A stretch of DNA of 64,000 nt, from positions 1-64,000 of the forward strand of contig DASQFN010000106.1 in the NCBI GenBank assembly GCA_035633115.1, written 5' to 3'. The translations under genes were made by a program, and so were the position numbers. This DNA comes from Gemmatimonadaceae bacterium. GTDB taxonomy: Bacteria; Gemmatimonadota; Gemmatimonadetes; Gemmatimonadales; Gemmatimonadaceae. The notes under the pieces were generated by a model. The model was not told the DNA's origin. It did not search any database and saw only the letters and a list, made by a program, of their open reading frames with translations. This document shows, piece after piece, positions 1-9,067 of this stretch (within the stretch, counting starts at the first letter, position 1; every line of letters starts with the position of its first letter).

Positions 1-25
1 GCATTGAGCCCCTAGATTTCATTCA

Positions 26-1558
26 ATGACAGAGGAAATGATCGTGACCAGCATAGCCGAACTTCCCGCCACGACCGGCACCGATGTACCGGAGCTCAAC
101 CATTTCGCCGTCAGCCCCGGCCGGCTTCCATTCAACGTTGCCGATCTCTCCCTCGCCGAGTTCGGCCGGAACGAGATCAGGCTGGCCGAGCACGAGATGC
201 CAGGTCTGATGGCGCTGCGCGACGAGTATCGCGGTCAGCGTCCACTCGCCGGCGCAAGGATCATGGGATCGCTGCACATGACCGTGCAAACCGCGGTTCT
301 CATCGAGACTCTCGTCGAGCTTGGTGCCGACGTGCGCTGGGTGTCGTGCAACATTTTCTCGACCCAGGACCACGCCGCCGCGGCCGTGGTCGTCGGAAGG
401 AACGGCACGATCGGCGATCTACAGGGCACTCCGGTGTTCGCATGGAAGGGTGAGTCGCTCGAGGAGTACTGGTGGTGCACCGACCAGGCGCTCGTCTGGC
501 CCGATGGCTCGGGGCCGAATCTGATTCTTGATGATGGCGGCGACGCGACGCTTCTCGTTCACAAGGGGGTGGAGTTCGAGAAAGCTGGACGCGTTCCCGA
601 GTTCGATCCCAGGAAGGATTCCGAGGAATATGAGGTCATACTCAATCTCCTTCGGCGCGAGCTCAAGAAGGATCCGCAGCGCTGGACTCGGATGTCCAAG
701 GATCTACGCGGCGTCTCCGAGGAGACGACGACAGGGGTGCACCGCCTCTATCAAATGATGGAAGCGGGGACACTTCTCTTCCCCGCGATCAACGTCAACG
801 ACTCCGTGACCAAGAGCAAGTTCGACAACCTCTATGGCTGCCGTCACTCGCTCACCGACGGAATCCTTCGCGCGTCCGACGTGATGCTGGCCGGCAAGGT
901 CGCTGTGATCTGCGGCTATGGTGACGTCGGCAAGGGTTGCGCGCAGGCTCTGAAAGGCCAGGGCGCGCGCGTAGTGATCACCGAGATCGATCCGATTTGC
1001 GCACTGCAGGCGGCGATGGAAGGCTATCAGGTCACGACGCTCGAGGAAGTTGTCGAAACGGCTGACATCTTCGTCACGGCGACCGGCAACAAGGACATCA
1101 TTACCGCGGCCGACATGGCACGAATGAAGGACAAGGCGATAGTCGGCAACATCGGTCACTTCGACAATGAGATCGACATGGCCGGCCTGAAGAAGGCGCG
1201 CGGCGTGAAGCGTATCAACATCAAGCCTCAGTACGACGAGTGGGTGTTCCCCGACGGTCACAGCGTGATGATTCTCGCCGAGGGCCGTTTGCTCAACCTT
1301 GGTTGCGCGACTGGTCACCCGAGCTTCGTGATGTCGGCGAGCTTCTCGAATCAGGTGATGGCGCAGATCGAGCTGCACCAGAACGCCGGGAAGTACGAGA
1401 CGCGGGTGTACACGCTGCCGAAGCATCTCGACGAAAAAGTCGCGCGGCTCCATCTGCCGAAGCTCGGCGTGAGGCTCACGAAGCTGACTCAGGACCAGGC
1501 GGATTACCTCGGCGTTCCTGTCGAGGGGCCGTACAAGCCGGAGATGTACCGCTACTAG
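26..1558 (+). CDS. ahcY: Adenosylhomocysteinase
   Basis: Cytosolic NAD-dependent enzyme that splits S-adenosylhomocysteine into adenosine and homocysteine, recycling the by-product of all SAM-dependent methylations. The 510-residue length fits the family. The substrate-binding half carries the block [12 protein letters not shown], followed directly by the NAD-binding Rossmann motif GYGDVGKG near residue 300; the C-terminus ends PYKPEMYRY, the family's usual ending. An ATG four codons further in (position 38) is an alternative start, and neither has a clear ribosome binding site in the 25 bases visible upstream. The gene converges on the HAF gene behind it; any operon partner or riboswitch would lie before the window. 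Confidence 0.97.
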   Translation: MTEEMIVTSIAELPATTGTDVPELNHFAVSPGRLPFNVADLSLAEFGRNEIRLAEHEMPGLMALRDEYRGQRPLAGARIMGSLHMTVQTAVLIETLVELGADVRWVSCNIFSTQDHAAAAVVVGRNGTIGDLQGTPVFAWKGESLEEYWWCTDQALVWPDGSGPNLILDDGGDATLLVHKGVEFEKAGRVPEFDPRKDSEEYEVILNLLRRELKKDPQRWTRMSKDLRGVSEETTTGVHRLYQMMEAGTLLFPAINVNDSVTKSKFDNLYGCRHSLTDGILRASDVMLAGKVAVICGYGDVGKGCAQALKGQGARVVITEIDPICALQAAMEGYQVTTLEEVVETADIFVTATGNKDIITAADMARMKDKAIVGNIGHFDNEIDMAGLKKARGVKRINIKPQYDEWVFPDGHSVMILAEGRLLNLGCATGHPSFVMSASFSNQVMAQIELHQNAGKYETRVYTLPKHLDEKVARLHLPKLGVRLTKLTQDQADYLGVPVEGPYKPEMYRY

Positions 1559-1617
1559 CGCGCAACGCATGCAAGTCGATTCCGGCCAGAGCCTCAGTCA
1601 AACTCTGCGATGAGCAG

Positions 1618-1648
1618 AACGGGAGAAATGCGCGCAACTCCTCCCGTT
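1618..1648. terminator. Hairpin between convergent genes
   Basis: An 8-base arm AACGGGAG at 1618-1625 is exactly complementary to CTCCCGTT at 1641-1648, with a 15-base loop. It sits between the stop of ahcY and the stop of the convergent HAF gene, where a two-way terminator would be expected. There is no uridine run, so the call is tentative. Confidence 0.4.
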
Positions 1649-1652
1649 GTTG

Positions 1653-2756
1653 CTATGGCACCGTCCAGACAACGGCTCGCTGCGTGCCGGAATTGACGCT
1701 GCTAAACCCAACCACCTGCCTGCTGCCATTGGATTGCGCGTTGTTGACGCCGTAGGCCTCGCTGCGGCTGTCGCCTTTAAGCGGACCGAGGCCACGCATT
1801 CCAGTTGTCGTGGACCAGATGAACCCGTGCGTGCTGCGATTCCGCGATGTCAGACTCCAGCCGACCACCTCGTTTGTCGAGTTGAGGGCGAAGGCGGCGC
1901 TCACTTGTCCGCCGAGCGTGCCGAGGTCCGTCCTTACGAGATTACCAGGACGCGGCCACAAAACGGCGTGGGCCTGGCATCCTGACGGCGGAGTGCCCAA
2001 GCAGGCGCTGCCTGCGATATCCCCGCCGCTATTGCTTGCCCAGGCTCCAGCATACAGGCCGGCCTTCAGCGTGTCGGGGGGATTCCACGACGTGCCGTTG
2101 AACGCCCAGCGTACCGCCCACTCTTTGCCTGCGGCATCGTACGCGTGGCCAGATACATTGCCGGCGTCGTCGATGCCGCGGGCATCAGCTGACATTCCGC
2201 GCACCAGCGCTGGAAGATCCTCCCGGCACAGGCCCGGTCCCGGTCGCCAAACCACGGCTCTCGTGATCGACCCGTCCCTCCGGTAGCCAGCGACAGTGCC
2301 GCCGGAGTTGATCGCCACGGCGGCATCAGGCCCGAAATCAAAGGCGGCGCAGCCGAGGACGACCGACCCTCCTCCGGCAGCGGGCCAGAGCACGGCGCGG
2401 TGCGGGTCGCCGCCCCTGCCGACGATGTTTCCGGTTGCGTTGATTGCAGCGGCGCTGCCGTAAAGTCCATCCGGAAGCTGCGCAACCGTCCACGCTCCGC
2501 TCTGCAACGTCCACTTGACTGCGTTCCCGGAGCCTGCGGCGTCGATGCTCTGACCCACGATCGTGCCTCCGTCATTGATCCCGTTGGCGCCGGCCGCGCC
2601 GCCGAGCGACGGCAGTGCGGTGACGGTGATGGAGGGCGACGCCAGCGGCTTCGCAGCGAGCGGGGTCAAATCCTCGCCGACCTCCGCTGAACGCGTTGGG
2701 CTTTCACAAGCCGCGATGAAACAAGCTGCGAGTGCGACAAGCCGAGTGGACTTCAT
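1653..2756 (-). CDS. HAF-repeat lipoprotein
   Basis: Predicted exported lipoprotein of unknown function. The N-terminus is a lipoprotein signal with the lipobox AACFIAAC at about residues 10-17. The rest is a run of HAF-type extracellular repeats, seen as recurring glycine-rich units such as GINDGGTIVGQS, NATGNIVG and NSTNEVVGWS, each followed by a hydrophobic strand ending in VLW or FIW. The ATG at 2756 is chosen because AAGGAAG lies six bases upstream and a signal peptide follows directly; the reading frame stays open upstream to 2849. The next gene upstream codes for a protein of the same repeat family, so the pair probably arose by duplication. HAF repeats are known only as a sequence family, often on surface proteins. 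Confidence 0.8.
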   Translation of the reverse strand: MKSTRLVALAACFIAACESPTRSAEVGEDLTPLAAKPLASPSITVTALPSLGGAAGANGINDGGTIVGQSIDAAGSGNAVKWTLQSGAWTVAQLPDGLYGSAAAINATGNIVGRGGDPHRAVLWPAAGGGSVVLGCAAFDFGPDAAVAINSGGTVAGYRRDGSITRAVVWRPGPGLCREDLPALVRGMSADARGIDDAGNVSGHAYDAAGKEWAVRWAFNGTSWNPPDTLKAGLYAGAWASNSGGDIAGSACLGTPPSGCQAHAVLWPRPGNLVRTDLGTLGGQVSAAFALNSTNEVVGWSLTSRNRSTHGFIWSTTTGMRGLGPLKGDSRSEAYGVNNAQSNGSRQVVGFSSVNSGTQRAVVWTVP

Positions 2757-2792
2757 GACTCTTCCTTTGCCGGCGCGCGCGGCGCCGAGTGT

Positions 2793-2814
2793 ACGTCGTC
2801 TATCATGACGACGT
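2793..2814. other. Perfect 8-base inverted repeat
   Basis: ACGTCGTC at 2793-2800 is exactly mirrored by GACGACGT at 2807-2814 across a six-base spacer. It lies between the two HAF genes, downstream of one stop and about 36 bases before the start of the other. It could be a hairpin that limits read-through or a dimeric protein site. There is no T-run. Confidence 0.45.
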
Positions 2815-2833
2815 GGCGACGTGGACGCCGGCC

Positions 2834-4195
2834 TCATGGCACATCCCACAGTGTAGCGCGATCACCAGTGACGTTTCTCCGGACACCGACTGCCTGATGG
2901 TTGTCGTTCACGGCGCTGACCCAGCTATCGGCTACCGACGTCCCAGAGATGACGCGTACCGTCCATCCGTCCGCCTTCGGCTCCCAGATGGTCGGGTGAG
3001 GATTGCTCAAGCCTGATTTGTCATTCCCCCACCCGCCAATCCGTCCCGCGTCGCTGAGCGCATATGCCCAGTTTTCCTTCCCGCGCGGGATGGGGGGAAG
3101 CTCCATGGCTCCGCTCGCTCTGGTCCACGAGAAGCCACGGCGTCCGCCGGATACTGACATGAAACCACCTATTACTTGCCCGGGCTCGTTAATGGCGTAG
3201 GCGTAGCTGCTGCTTGCGTTGGGAACGACCAGCTCTTCCGACGTCCACGCCCCACCGGATTTCGTCCAGAGCAGCGCTCTGCTCGAAGGCTCCGACGTCC
3301 ATCCGACGACCTGCGCAGCGTTGTTGACGCCCCTGGCTTGGCTGTAAAGAACCCCGAGATACTCCATGACGCCTGCCGACCAGAAGAACGCCGCCGACGG
3401 GCCTCCACCACTTATGTAGCTCGTCCCTACTATCGCCCCGTTCTCGCTGATCGCATACGCCTCACTGCGTACGCCGCCGAGCGTCCCGAGGTCGCGCATT
3501 CCATCGGTCGCTGTCCAGAGGAAGGCGTGGGTTTCCCCGGAAGCCGTCACGCTGGAGCCCACGACCTGTCCGTTGTCATTGATCGCGTAGGCCCTACTGG
3601 AGTTGCCGCCGAGAGTCCCGAGATTCTGCATGCCGCCTACTTTGGTCCACAGGAAGGCCCGGTCCTCACCCGACGGGAGATCACTCCAGCCGACGACTTG
3701 GGTGAAGTTGTTGACTCCGAGCGCCTCACTGTCCGCTCCGCCGAGTGTGCCGAGGTCGGTGGCCTGCGTCACTTCGAACAGCTCGATTCCAATACCCTTC
3801 TTTCCCAGAAGGGTGATCACGACGACGTCGTACAGGGCGAACGAAGCGTCGCTTTCGATAGTGATGTTTGCGATGAGCTCCGTGGAGCTGACGAAGGTCG
3901 TCGAATTCGTCTTCACCTTCGTCACGGTTCCAGTCGTATCCCCGTTCAACGCCCACACTGCGCGCGAGCCTGGCTCGAACCCTGAGCCAAAAACCTGAAC
4001 GCTCAGTGTGGTGGAGACAGCGGCGGAGGAAGGATTGGTCGATTTTACGGTCGGTCCTCCGCCCGCACCGCCCCGCGCGAGACGGAGATCGATTTTCGGC
4101 GCTGTCGGAACAGGATCGGTGCAGGCAAGCACGCAGACGGCGGCAAGCGCCGCGCTACGCCACTTCAATGATCGGTACGTCGAAAAACGTATCAT
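2834..4195 (-). CDS. IPT/TIG plus HAF-repeat lipoprotein
   Basis: Predicted secreted surface protein of about 453 residues. The signal ends at a lipobox-like site, AAVCVLAC. A region of roughly 90 residues (VKSTNPSSAAVSTTLSVQVFG onward) resembles an IPT/TIG immunoglobulin-like fold. The remainder is HAF repeats of about 45 residues, with units such as DLGTLGGADSEALGVNNFTQ, NLGTLGGNSSRAYAINDNGQ and DLGTLGGVRSEAYAISENG. The start at 4195 gives a basic n-region (MIRFSTYRSLKWR); the frame is open upstream to 4336 but that extension has no signal-like sequence. It is followed 77 bases later by a second HAF protein. Function unknown; cell-surface or matrix roles are only inferred. Confidence 0.78.
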   Translation of the reverse strand: MIRFSTYRSLKWRSAALAAVCVLACTDPVPTAPKIDLRLARGGAGGGPTVKSTNPSSAAVSTTLSVQVFGSGFEPGSRAVWALNGDTTGTVTKVKTNSTTFVSSTELIANITIESDASFALYDVVVITLLGKKGIGIELFEVTQATDLGTLGGADSEALGVNNFTQVVGWSDLPSGEDRAFLWTKVGGMQNLGTLGGNSSRAYAINDNGQVVGSSVTASGETHAFLWTATDGMRDLGTLGGVRSEAYAISENGAIVGTSYISGGGPSAAFFWSAGVMEYLGVLYSQARGVNNAAQVVGWTSEPSSRALLWTKSGGAWTSEELVVPNASSSYAYAINEPGQVIGGFMSVSGGRRGFSWTRASGAMELPPIPRGKENWAYALSDAGRIGGWGNDKSGLSNPHPTIWEPKADGWTVRVISGTSVADSWVSAVNDNHQAVGVRRNVTGDRATLWDVP

Positions 4196-4389
4196 TGCGC
4201 CATCCGGTTGATGAGCGTGTGACTTCTGTTGATGTAGTACGGACACCCGCCGGTCTTTGTGCGATCGTCGATTCTCCACAGCGTCGGCGACGGACGAGCG
4301 CCAGCAGACAGGAAAGCCTGCGCAGGGGTGGCACATAGGCTTCCCCGTGGAAGGACAGGAAAGTGCCTTTCAAGTGTGGTGGGGACGCG

Positions 4390-7338
4390 CTAGTCACTTT
4401 TTGCGGGCTGTTGACGAATTTCGTCCGCTCCGCCGATCTGGTACGCCGCCCAGTAGTAGGGACTTCCGAAGCGCTTGTCGCGTATGAGTTCCCGCTGCGC
4501 CGCGGCCAGTGCCTCAGGAGCGGCCATTCCAATGAGTCTCGAGTAGAAGCGGGCGGCGAATTCCGCGGCGCCGTCATCGCCGATTCGCCAGAGCGTCGCT
4601 GCTACCGATGAGGCGCCAGCATAAAGAAATGCCTGGGCCAGCGTGGCGTAATCCTCTCCCGCTGCGGATTGATTCGACTCGATCCCGAGCGCGGTCTCAC
4701 AGCCGGACAGGAACACCAGTCGGGCGGCAAGACGAAGACCGAGCACCTCGTGTACTTCGAGGCGTCCATCGTCGTCCACGGCACCGGAGCCTCTCGCCAT
4801 CTCGACCCGCGAGAACATCGGATTGCGCGGATTCATCACGCCGTGCGTGGCGATGTGGACGATCCCGCTCCGCTCTAAAGCGTTTCGCAGCTGACGCTCG
4901 GTCGCAGCCGCGCCTACGACGCTCGCTCCTCCGCGAATCGCCCGACTGAACGCGCGTGCTTCGCGCGCGGAGCCAGGCAGCTCGGAAGAGAACGGTGCAA
5001 ATGCGAGTGGCTGCATCGCGACCGGCATGTCTCGCAACGATGGCGGCTTGCCGCGCAACACGGCAACCGCGGCGGCCGATGGCAGATGAGTCAGCGAGTA
5101 GTCCTCTATCAGGTACCGCCCCGCGGGTCCGTCCCTGAGCGCAGCGAAAGGCACATAAGCCAGCGCGCCATGAGGCACGATGATCAGTCTCCGCACATTC
5201 CTTAGAAGTCCCGTTCCTTCGGCCGGCCCGATCAGCGCTGAGCGTAGTCCGGCGAGCACGTCACCGCTTGTGCTCGCCGGGGTGGTCCGTTTCCCGAGAA
5301 CATTTAGCGCGATCCTCACCCTTCGCTCGATGTCGGTTCGGCTGACGCCCTGGGACACGCTGCGGATGCTCGCTTTCGTAACGACGAACACCACCAGACG
5401 CTCCGGAGCAAGGAGAAACTCCACCAGCGCTTCGTCGGCGCCGAGTGCGCGCTGCACCTCGGTTGTGCTCACCGTTCTTGTCCCGAGCATCGCGCTGCCT
5501 GCCGCATCGCGTTCGGAAACGCGAACCATCAGCGCCTCATAAGACGAGCGCGCCGCTGACAACTCAGCAGTCAGCGAAATGGCCCGCGCGGCAGTTTCCG
5601 TGTGGCGCTCGGACGGCGGCGTCTCCTCGATCCCGTCAAGCAGGGAGATCAGAACATCTATGCGCCGGAGAATCGATTCGCCAGCGCCGAGTGCGCGGAT
5701 AGTCGCGCCACCCGCGCCGCCATCACGACTCGTTGCGGCGGCGTTCTCCAGCAGCGATCGACTCCTTGCCGCGTCGGCAACCTCGAAGGCTTCGGACGTA
5801 CGGCCCAGCCTTAGAAGAACATCGACAAGATCGGCGTAAGGAACGGACTTGTCGGCCAAGAACGATGTCCGCAGAAGTCCGGACCCGAATTTTCCGCGAA
5901 CGCGTTCGACTGCGGCGATGGCTCGCCTGCCCTCGACTGCGGCTGAATCGAGCTGCGACAATCCGGCGTAGGCGCGCGCCATCATAGCCGATGCCGCCCA
6001 CTCGGCGCGGTAACCCCCGGCCGACATGTCGGCTCGTGCGCCACGCAACGTCGCCAATACCTCACGAAAGGTGCCCGCGCGATCGGCGATCACTGCTTTC
6101 CCCAACGCCACTTCGGCTCTCGCGGTCCTCGCTCCGAGCGCCTTCGAAATTCGATCGGCGTCCTCAAGCCAGCCTCGCGCCACAGTCACCGATCCACCCG
6201 GTGACGAGTCCATGTCGGCGAGCAGAAGAAGATCGCGGATTTCCTGAAGGCGCGCGCCCGTTGAGCGATGGATCTCAAGAGCTGCCTTCGCGTTCGCCCG
6301 TGCCAGATCGCTCCGGCCAAGAAGGAGTTGAATCTCCGCCGAGCCGCGCAGGTTGGTGCCGCGCTCGACCTCGAGACCGACCTCGCGATTGATTGAGTTC
6401 GCTTCCCGGTAGAGCCGCAGCGCCTGCCTCAACCTTCCCGCCTCCCTGTGGAAGCCGGCGATTAGCTCGAGATTGCTGGCTTCTTCCTGCTTGAGCCCCT
6501 GGCGACGCGAGAGAGTCAGAGCGCTGTCCAGAGCGGCGAGCGCAAGGCGAGTCTCACCCATCCGGTCGTAGGCGGAGCCCATCTGTCCGAGAGTGTTCTG
6601 CTCTCCGGTGCGGTCGCCCACCGCACGCGACAGCAATCTCGCACGAATCAATCTGGGAATCGCGGAGCCCGGATCGCCTGTCTCGACGTCAAGCATCCCT
6701 ATGTTCGTGAGCGCGCGTCCCTGAATGAGCGTGTCATTCAACAGCATGCCAGCGCGATAAGCCTCTTCGAATCCCACCCTGGCCCGCGCGAAATCGCCGA
6801 ACTCGGCATGAACCAGTCCTACATTGTTCGCCGCCTTCGCGAGAGAGACCTGATCGCGGGCTGCACGAGCGACCTCAGTGGCCTTTTGATAAAGCAGAAT
6901 CGCGTCACTCAATCTTCCCTCATTCCACGCCAGAAGACCCAGCGCGTTGTAGGATTTGAACAGATCTGAGGAAACCCCGTGCTGCTGCTTGAGCGCCAAA
7001 GCTCTTTCGCCAAGGGAACGCGACTCGGCGTAATTACCCAGGCGATACGCTGCCAAGCCCAGCCACGTGAGGATCCGCGCTTCACTCGGCGGATCAGCAA
7101 CCGCGCGCGATTCAGCGAGCGCCAATGTCCAGACAGCACGCGCGCTGTCGATCGCGCCGCTTGAGTACGCCGACTCGCCACGCGCGACCATTGCGCCAAG
7201 CTGATTCCGTCGCGCGAGGTCAGAGGCGGTGAGAACCTTTGGTGTTACGGCACCGGCGACGGCGCGTTCACCCTTTGACTCGGAACAGCCGGATAGCACA
7301 GTTGCGACGATGACAGCTCCTGCCTGCCATCGAATCAT
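4390..7338 (-). CDS. TPR-CHAT caspase-like lipoprotein
   Basis: Predicted exported lipoprotein protease of about 982 residues. The start ATG overlaps the stop of the anti-sigma gene as ATGA, indicating translational coupling. The N-terminus is a lipoprotein signal with lipobox VLSGC. Residues of roughly 40-480 form tetratricopeptide repeats (for example AYRLGNYAESRSLGERALAL and LGLLAWNEGRLSDAILLYQK). The C-terminal 330 residues are a CHAT domain, a caspase-fold peptidase, with the His of IATHG at about residue 832 and the Cys of LSGCETALG at about 880, so the catalytic dyad is intact. It is last in a sigma/anti-sigma operon. Its substrate is unknown; the anti-sigma factor is the obvious candidate by inference. 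Confidence 0.88.
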   Translation of the reverse strand: MIRWQAGAVIVATVLSGCSESKGERAVAGAVTPKVLTASDLARRNQLGAMVARGESAYSSGAIDSARAVWTLALAESRAVADPPSEARILTWLGLAAYRLGNYAESRSLGERALALKQQHGVSSDLFKSYNALGLLAWNEGRLSDAILLYQKATEVARAARDQVSLAKAANNVGLVHAEFGDFARARVGFEEAYRAGMLLNDTLIQGRALTNIGMLDVETGDPGSAIPRLIRARLLSRAVGDRTGEQNTLGQMGSAYDRMGETRLALAALDSALTLSRRQGLKQEEASNLELIAGFHREAGRLRQALRLYREANSINREVGLEVERGTNLRGSAEIQLLLGRSDLARANAKAALEIHRSTGARLQEIRDLLLLADMDSSPGGSVTVARGWLEDADRISKALGARTARAEVALGKAVIADRAGTFREVLATLRGARADMSAGGYRAEWAASAMMARAYAGLSQLDSAAVEGRRAIAAVERVRGKFGSGLLRTSFLADKSVPYADLVDVLLRLGRTSEAFEVADAARSRSLLENAAATSRDGGAGGATIRALGAGESILRRIDVLISLLDGIEETPPSERHTETAARAISLTAELSAARSSYEALMVRVSERDAAGSAMLGTRTVSTTEVQRALGADEALVEFLLAPERLVVFVVTKASIRSVSQGVSRTDIERRVRIALNVLGKRTTPASTSGDVLAGLRSALIGPAEGTGLLRNVRRLIIVPHGALAYVPFAALRDGPAGRYLIEDYSLTHLPSAAAVAVLRGKPPSLRDMPVAMQPLAFAPFSSELPGSAREARAFSRAIRGGASVVGAAATERQLRNALERSGIVHIATHGVMNPRNPMFSRVEMARGSGAVDDDGRLEVHEVLGLRLAARLVFLSGCETALGIESNQSAAGEDYATLAQAFLYAGASSVAATLWRIGDDGAAEFAARFYSRLIGMAAPEALAAAQRELIRDKRFGSPYYWAAYQIGGADEIRQQPAKSD

Positions 7339-7937
7339 CGTGAGATTCGGAAGCGGTGCGTACCGGTCGAAATTGTCCCACCCTCCGGATCGACCGCATC
7401 CACGTTCCATAGGTACTCGCGATTCGCATCGAGAGACACGTCAGCCGGAAGCGAGATGATCGTATCCTGTGTCTCGGCTAACCAGATCAGGCCGCCGCCG
7501 GCATCGGTAATCGAGAACCGATAGAGAGCTTCTGATCCGTCAGCCCGCCAGGTGAACACCGGGATACCTGTGACGCTCGCCTGGCCAGAGGGCGACACGA
7601 TGCCCAGGTTGACGGCGCTGCCGGAACTCGCGCGGTTCGCCGCCCGAGTCGGTTCCTCACGTGCGCGCCATGACGACGAGGTTGGGAAAAACGCAATCGC
7701 AGCGGCGGCCGCCACGGCCGTGGGCACGATCCACTGCCATTGTCTCGATCGACCGCTGGCGAGGAGCCGGCGAGCCGACGAAATCTCGGTGCGACAGGTG
7801 CGACACTCAGCGATGTGCGCTTCGAGTGCGTGCCGGGCATCGGCCGCCAGACCGTTACCCAAATAGGCGGCGACCTCTTCACTTGACGGGTGCTCGGCCA
7901 TCGCGTCTCCGTTGCCAGGCGAATTCACATCACTCAC
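7335..7937 (-). CDS. Zinc-finger membrane anti-sigma factor
   Basis: Likely anti-sigma factor for the ECF-type sigma factor encoded just upstream. The N-terminal 55 residues hold a zf-HC2 anti-sigma domain with the signature HIAECRTC (H-x3-C-x2-C). One transmembrane segment follows, IVPTAVAAAAAIAFFP at about residues 74-90. The last 100 residues, after the membrane, look like a fibronectin/Ig-type beta domain (VFTWRADGSEALYRFSITDA, then YLWNVDAVDP) and would sit in the periplasm. The gene lies 54 bases after the sigma gene and overlaps the CHAT gene by four bases. Such proteins hold the sigma factor at the membrane until a signal or proteolysis releases it. Confidence 0.85.
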   Translation of the reverse strand: MSDVNSPGNGDAMAEHPSSEEVAAYLGNGLAADARHALEAHIAECRTCRTEISSARRLLASGRSRQWQWIVPTAVAAAAAIAFFPTSSSWRAREEPTRAANRASSGSAVNLGIVSPSGQASVTGIPVFTWRADGSEALYRFSITDAGGGLIWLAETQDTIISLPADVSLDANREYLWNVDAVDPEGGTISTGTHRFRISR

Positions 7938-7991
7938 GATGTGAAACGGAAGGAGCTGGATCCGTGTGCGGTAGATTCTCCGCTGGACGAT

Positions 7992-8657
7992 TCACGGAGC
8001 ACCACTCGAAACGCCGTTTCGCCTGAGCGCGACCCTCAGCGTTGTAAGGACTTCGTCCAGTCTCCTATAGGCATGCCACCTCGACGGCATCTCGAGACTT
8101 CTGGCGACTTCCGGCATGCTGCAGCCATCCTCGAACCGAAGTCTGATAAGAAGGCGATCTCTCGGCTCCAGCGACGCGAGCGCCATCCCCAGCACCGCGT
8201 GCATCTGATCGGTGCGAAGTGCGTGCTCCACATCGAAGCCGTGATCATCCACCAGGTAGTCAAGATCTACCTTCGCGCTGATCAGATCGACCAGACGACG
8301 CCGTGCTGCTAGGTCGTCGTCCGAATGTGAGCCGTCGCCGTTATTGCGGCGACGCCCATAAATGTGTCGGTGATGATCTCTGCAAAGGCGCTGCGTCACC
8401 ACGAGAAGCCATGTCGAGAATTCGCTGCGGCCGTCGGCAACGAAGGTGCGCAATCGCCTGAAATCGTCAGCGCGGAGTTGCTCGACGACGTATGCGTAGT
8501 GATCCATCGCGCGGTCGGGGTCGTCGCAGACGGAGCGAGCGACATGAAGAATCAACCGGCTGTAGCCCTGCAGAAACTCGGCCCAGTCGGCGTCTAGCGC
8601 GGCCGGGTCATTCGACTCCAGCAATCGGTGTAACGCTTCCGTCCGAGCATCGGCCAT
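7992..8657 (-). CDS. ECF-type RNA polymerase sigma factor
   Basis: Predicted sigma-70 family factor of 221 residues. Region 2 spans about residues 25-95 (FSTWLLVVTQRLCRDHHRH is the conserved end of region 2) and region 4 about 155-215 (LEPRDRLLIRLRFEDGCSMP, then the helix-turn-helix VARSLEMPSRW). The linker between them, about 60 residues, is long and acidic. It is first in an operon with an anti-sigma factor and a TPR-CHAT lipoprotein. ECF factors usually direct a small stress regulon including their own operon; I could not identify a convincing autoregulatory promoter in the short upstream stretch. Confidence 0.85.
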   Translation of the reverse strand: MADARTEALHRLLESNDPAALDADWAEFLQGYSRLILHVARSVCDDPDRAMDHYAYVVEQLRADDFRRLRTFVADGRSEFSTWLLVVTQRLCRDHHRHIYGRRRNNGDGSHSDDDLAARRRLVDLISAKVDLDYLVDDHGFDVEHALRTDQMHAVLGMALASLEPRDRLLIRLRFEDGCSMPEVARSLEMPSRWHAYRRLDEVLTTLRVALRRNGVSSGAP

Positions 8658-8690
8658 GCTGGGGAGACCCGCACAGGTTTCTTGCCCTGT

Positions 8691-9056
8691 TCATACGCAG
8701 ACCGGCAGCCACGAACATAGGGTTGGGGTGATCGATCCGCAAACTGAAATCGCGAACGCGCACAAACTCAGTCCGCATTCCGTAACACAAAAGAACACAC
8801 CGGCATCACGCAACAGGAGGCCGGTTGTCAAAGCCATCGTTAGCTCGTGCGCGACGATCACTTCCTTCATATCGTGGCCGAGGTGGCGAACCACCATGGA
8901 ACGCGTTCCTGAGCGGAGATTGCGCAGAACGAAGCGCTCGTCATTGCCGGACAACATGTACACGCTTTCCACTGAGACACGCGCCCGCGTGAGCAGCGTA
9001 CCGGCCGGAATAAGCGCGTCGCGACGAAAGTCTCTCGTTGAGTAAGGAGTCTTCAA
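8691..9056 (-). pseudogene. Remnant of carboxypeptidase-regulatory-like domain
   Basis: An open frame of 121 codons starting with TTG. Its middle (SGNDERFVLRNLRSGTRSMV, then VRHLGHDMKEVIV) matches the pattern of carboxypeptidase-regulatory-like beta-sandwich domains, which typically read FVLRGLPAGTRxLxVRxLGY. After about residue 80 the translation loses any family resemblance and becomes cysteine-rich. No signal peptide or good ribosome site is seen. I read it as a decayed copy of the same family as the neighbouring pseudogene at 9068-9694; it could alternatively be a short unknown gene. Confidence 0.4.
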
Positions 9057-9067
9057 AGAATCAAGTG

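Noticed and set aside
1-25. Possible SAH or SAM riboswitch before ahcY
   Set aside because: Only 25 bases precede the gene, too few to hold or exclude one.
3176-3985. 269-codon plus-strand frame opposite the HAF protein
   Set aside because: The periodic HAF repeats are on the minus strand and explain the openness of this frame.
8673-8690. Inverted repeat ACAGG...CCTGT before the sigma gene as an autoregulatory promoter
   Set aside because: Five-base arms are within chance, and -35/-10 spacing for an ECF promoter does not fit.
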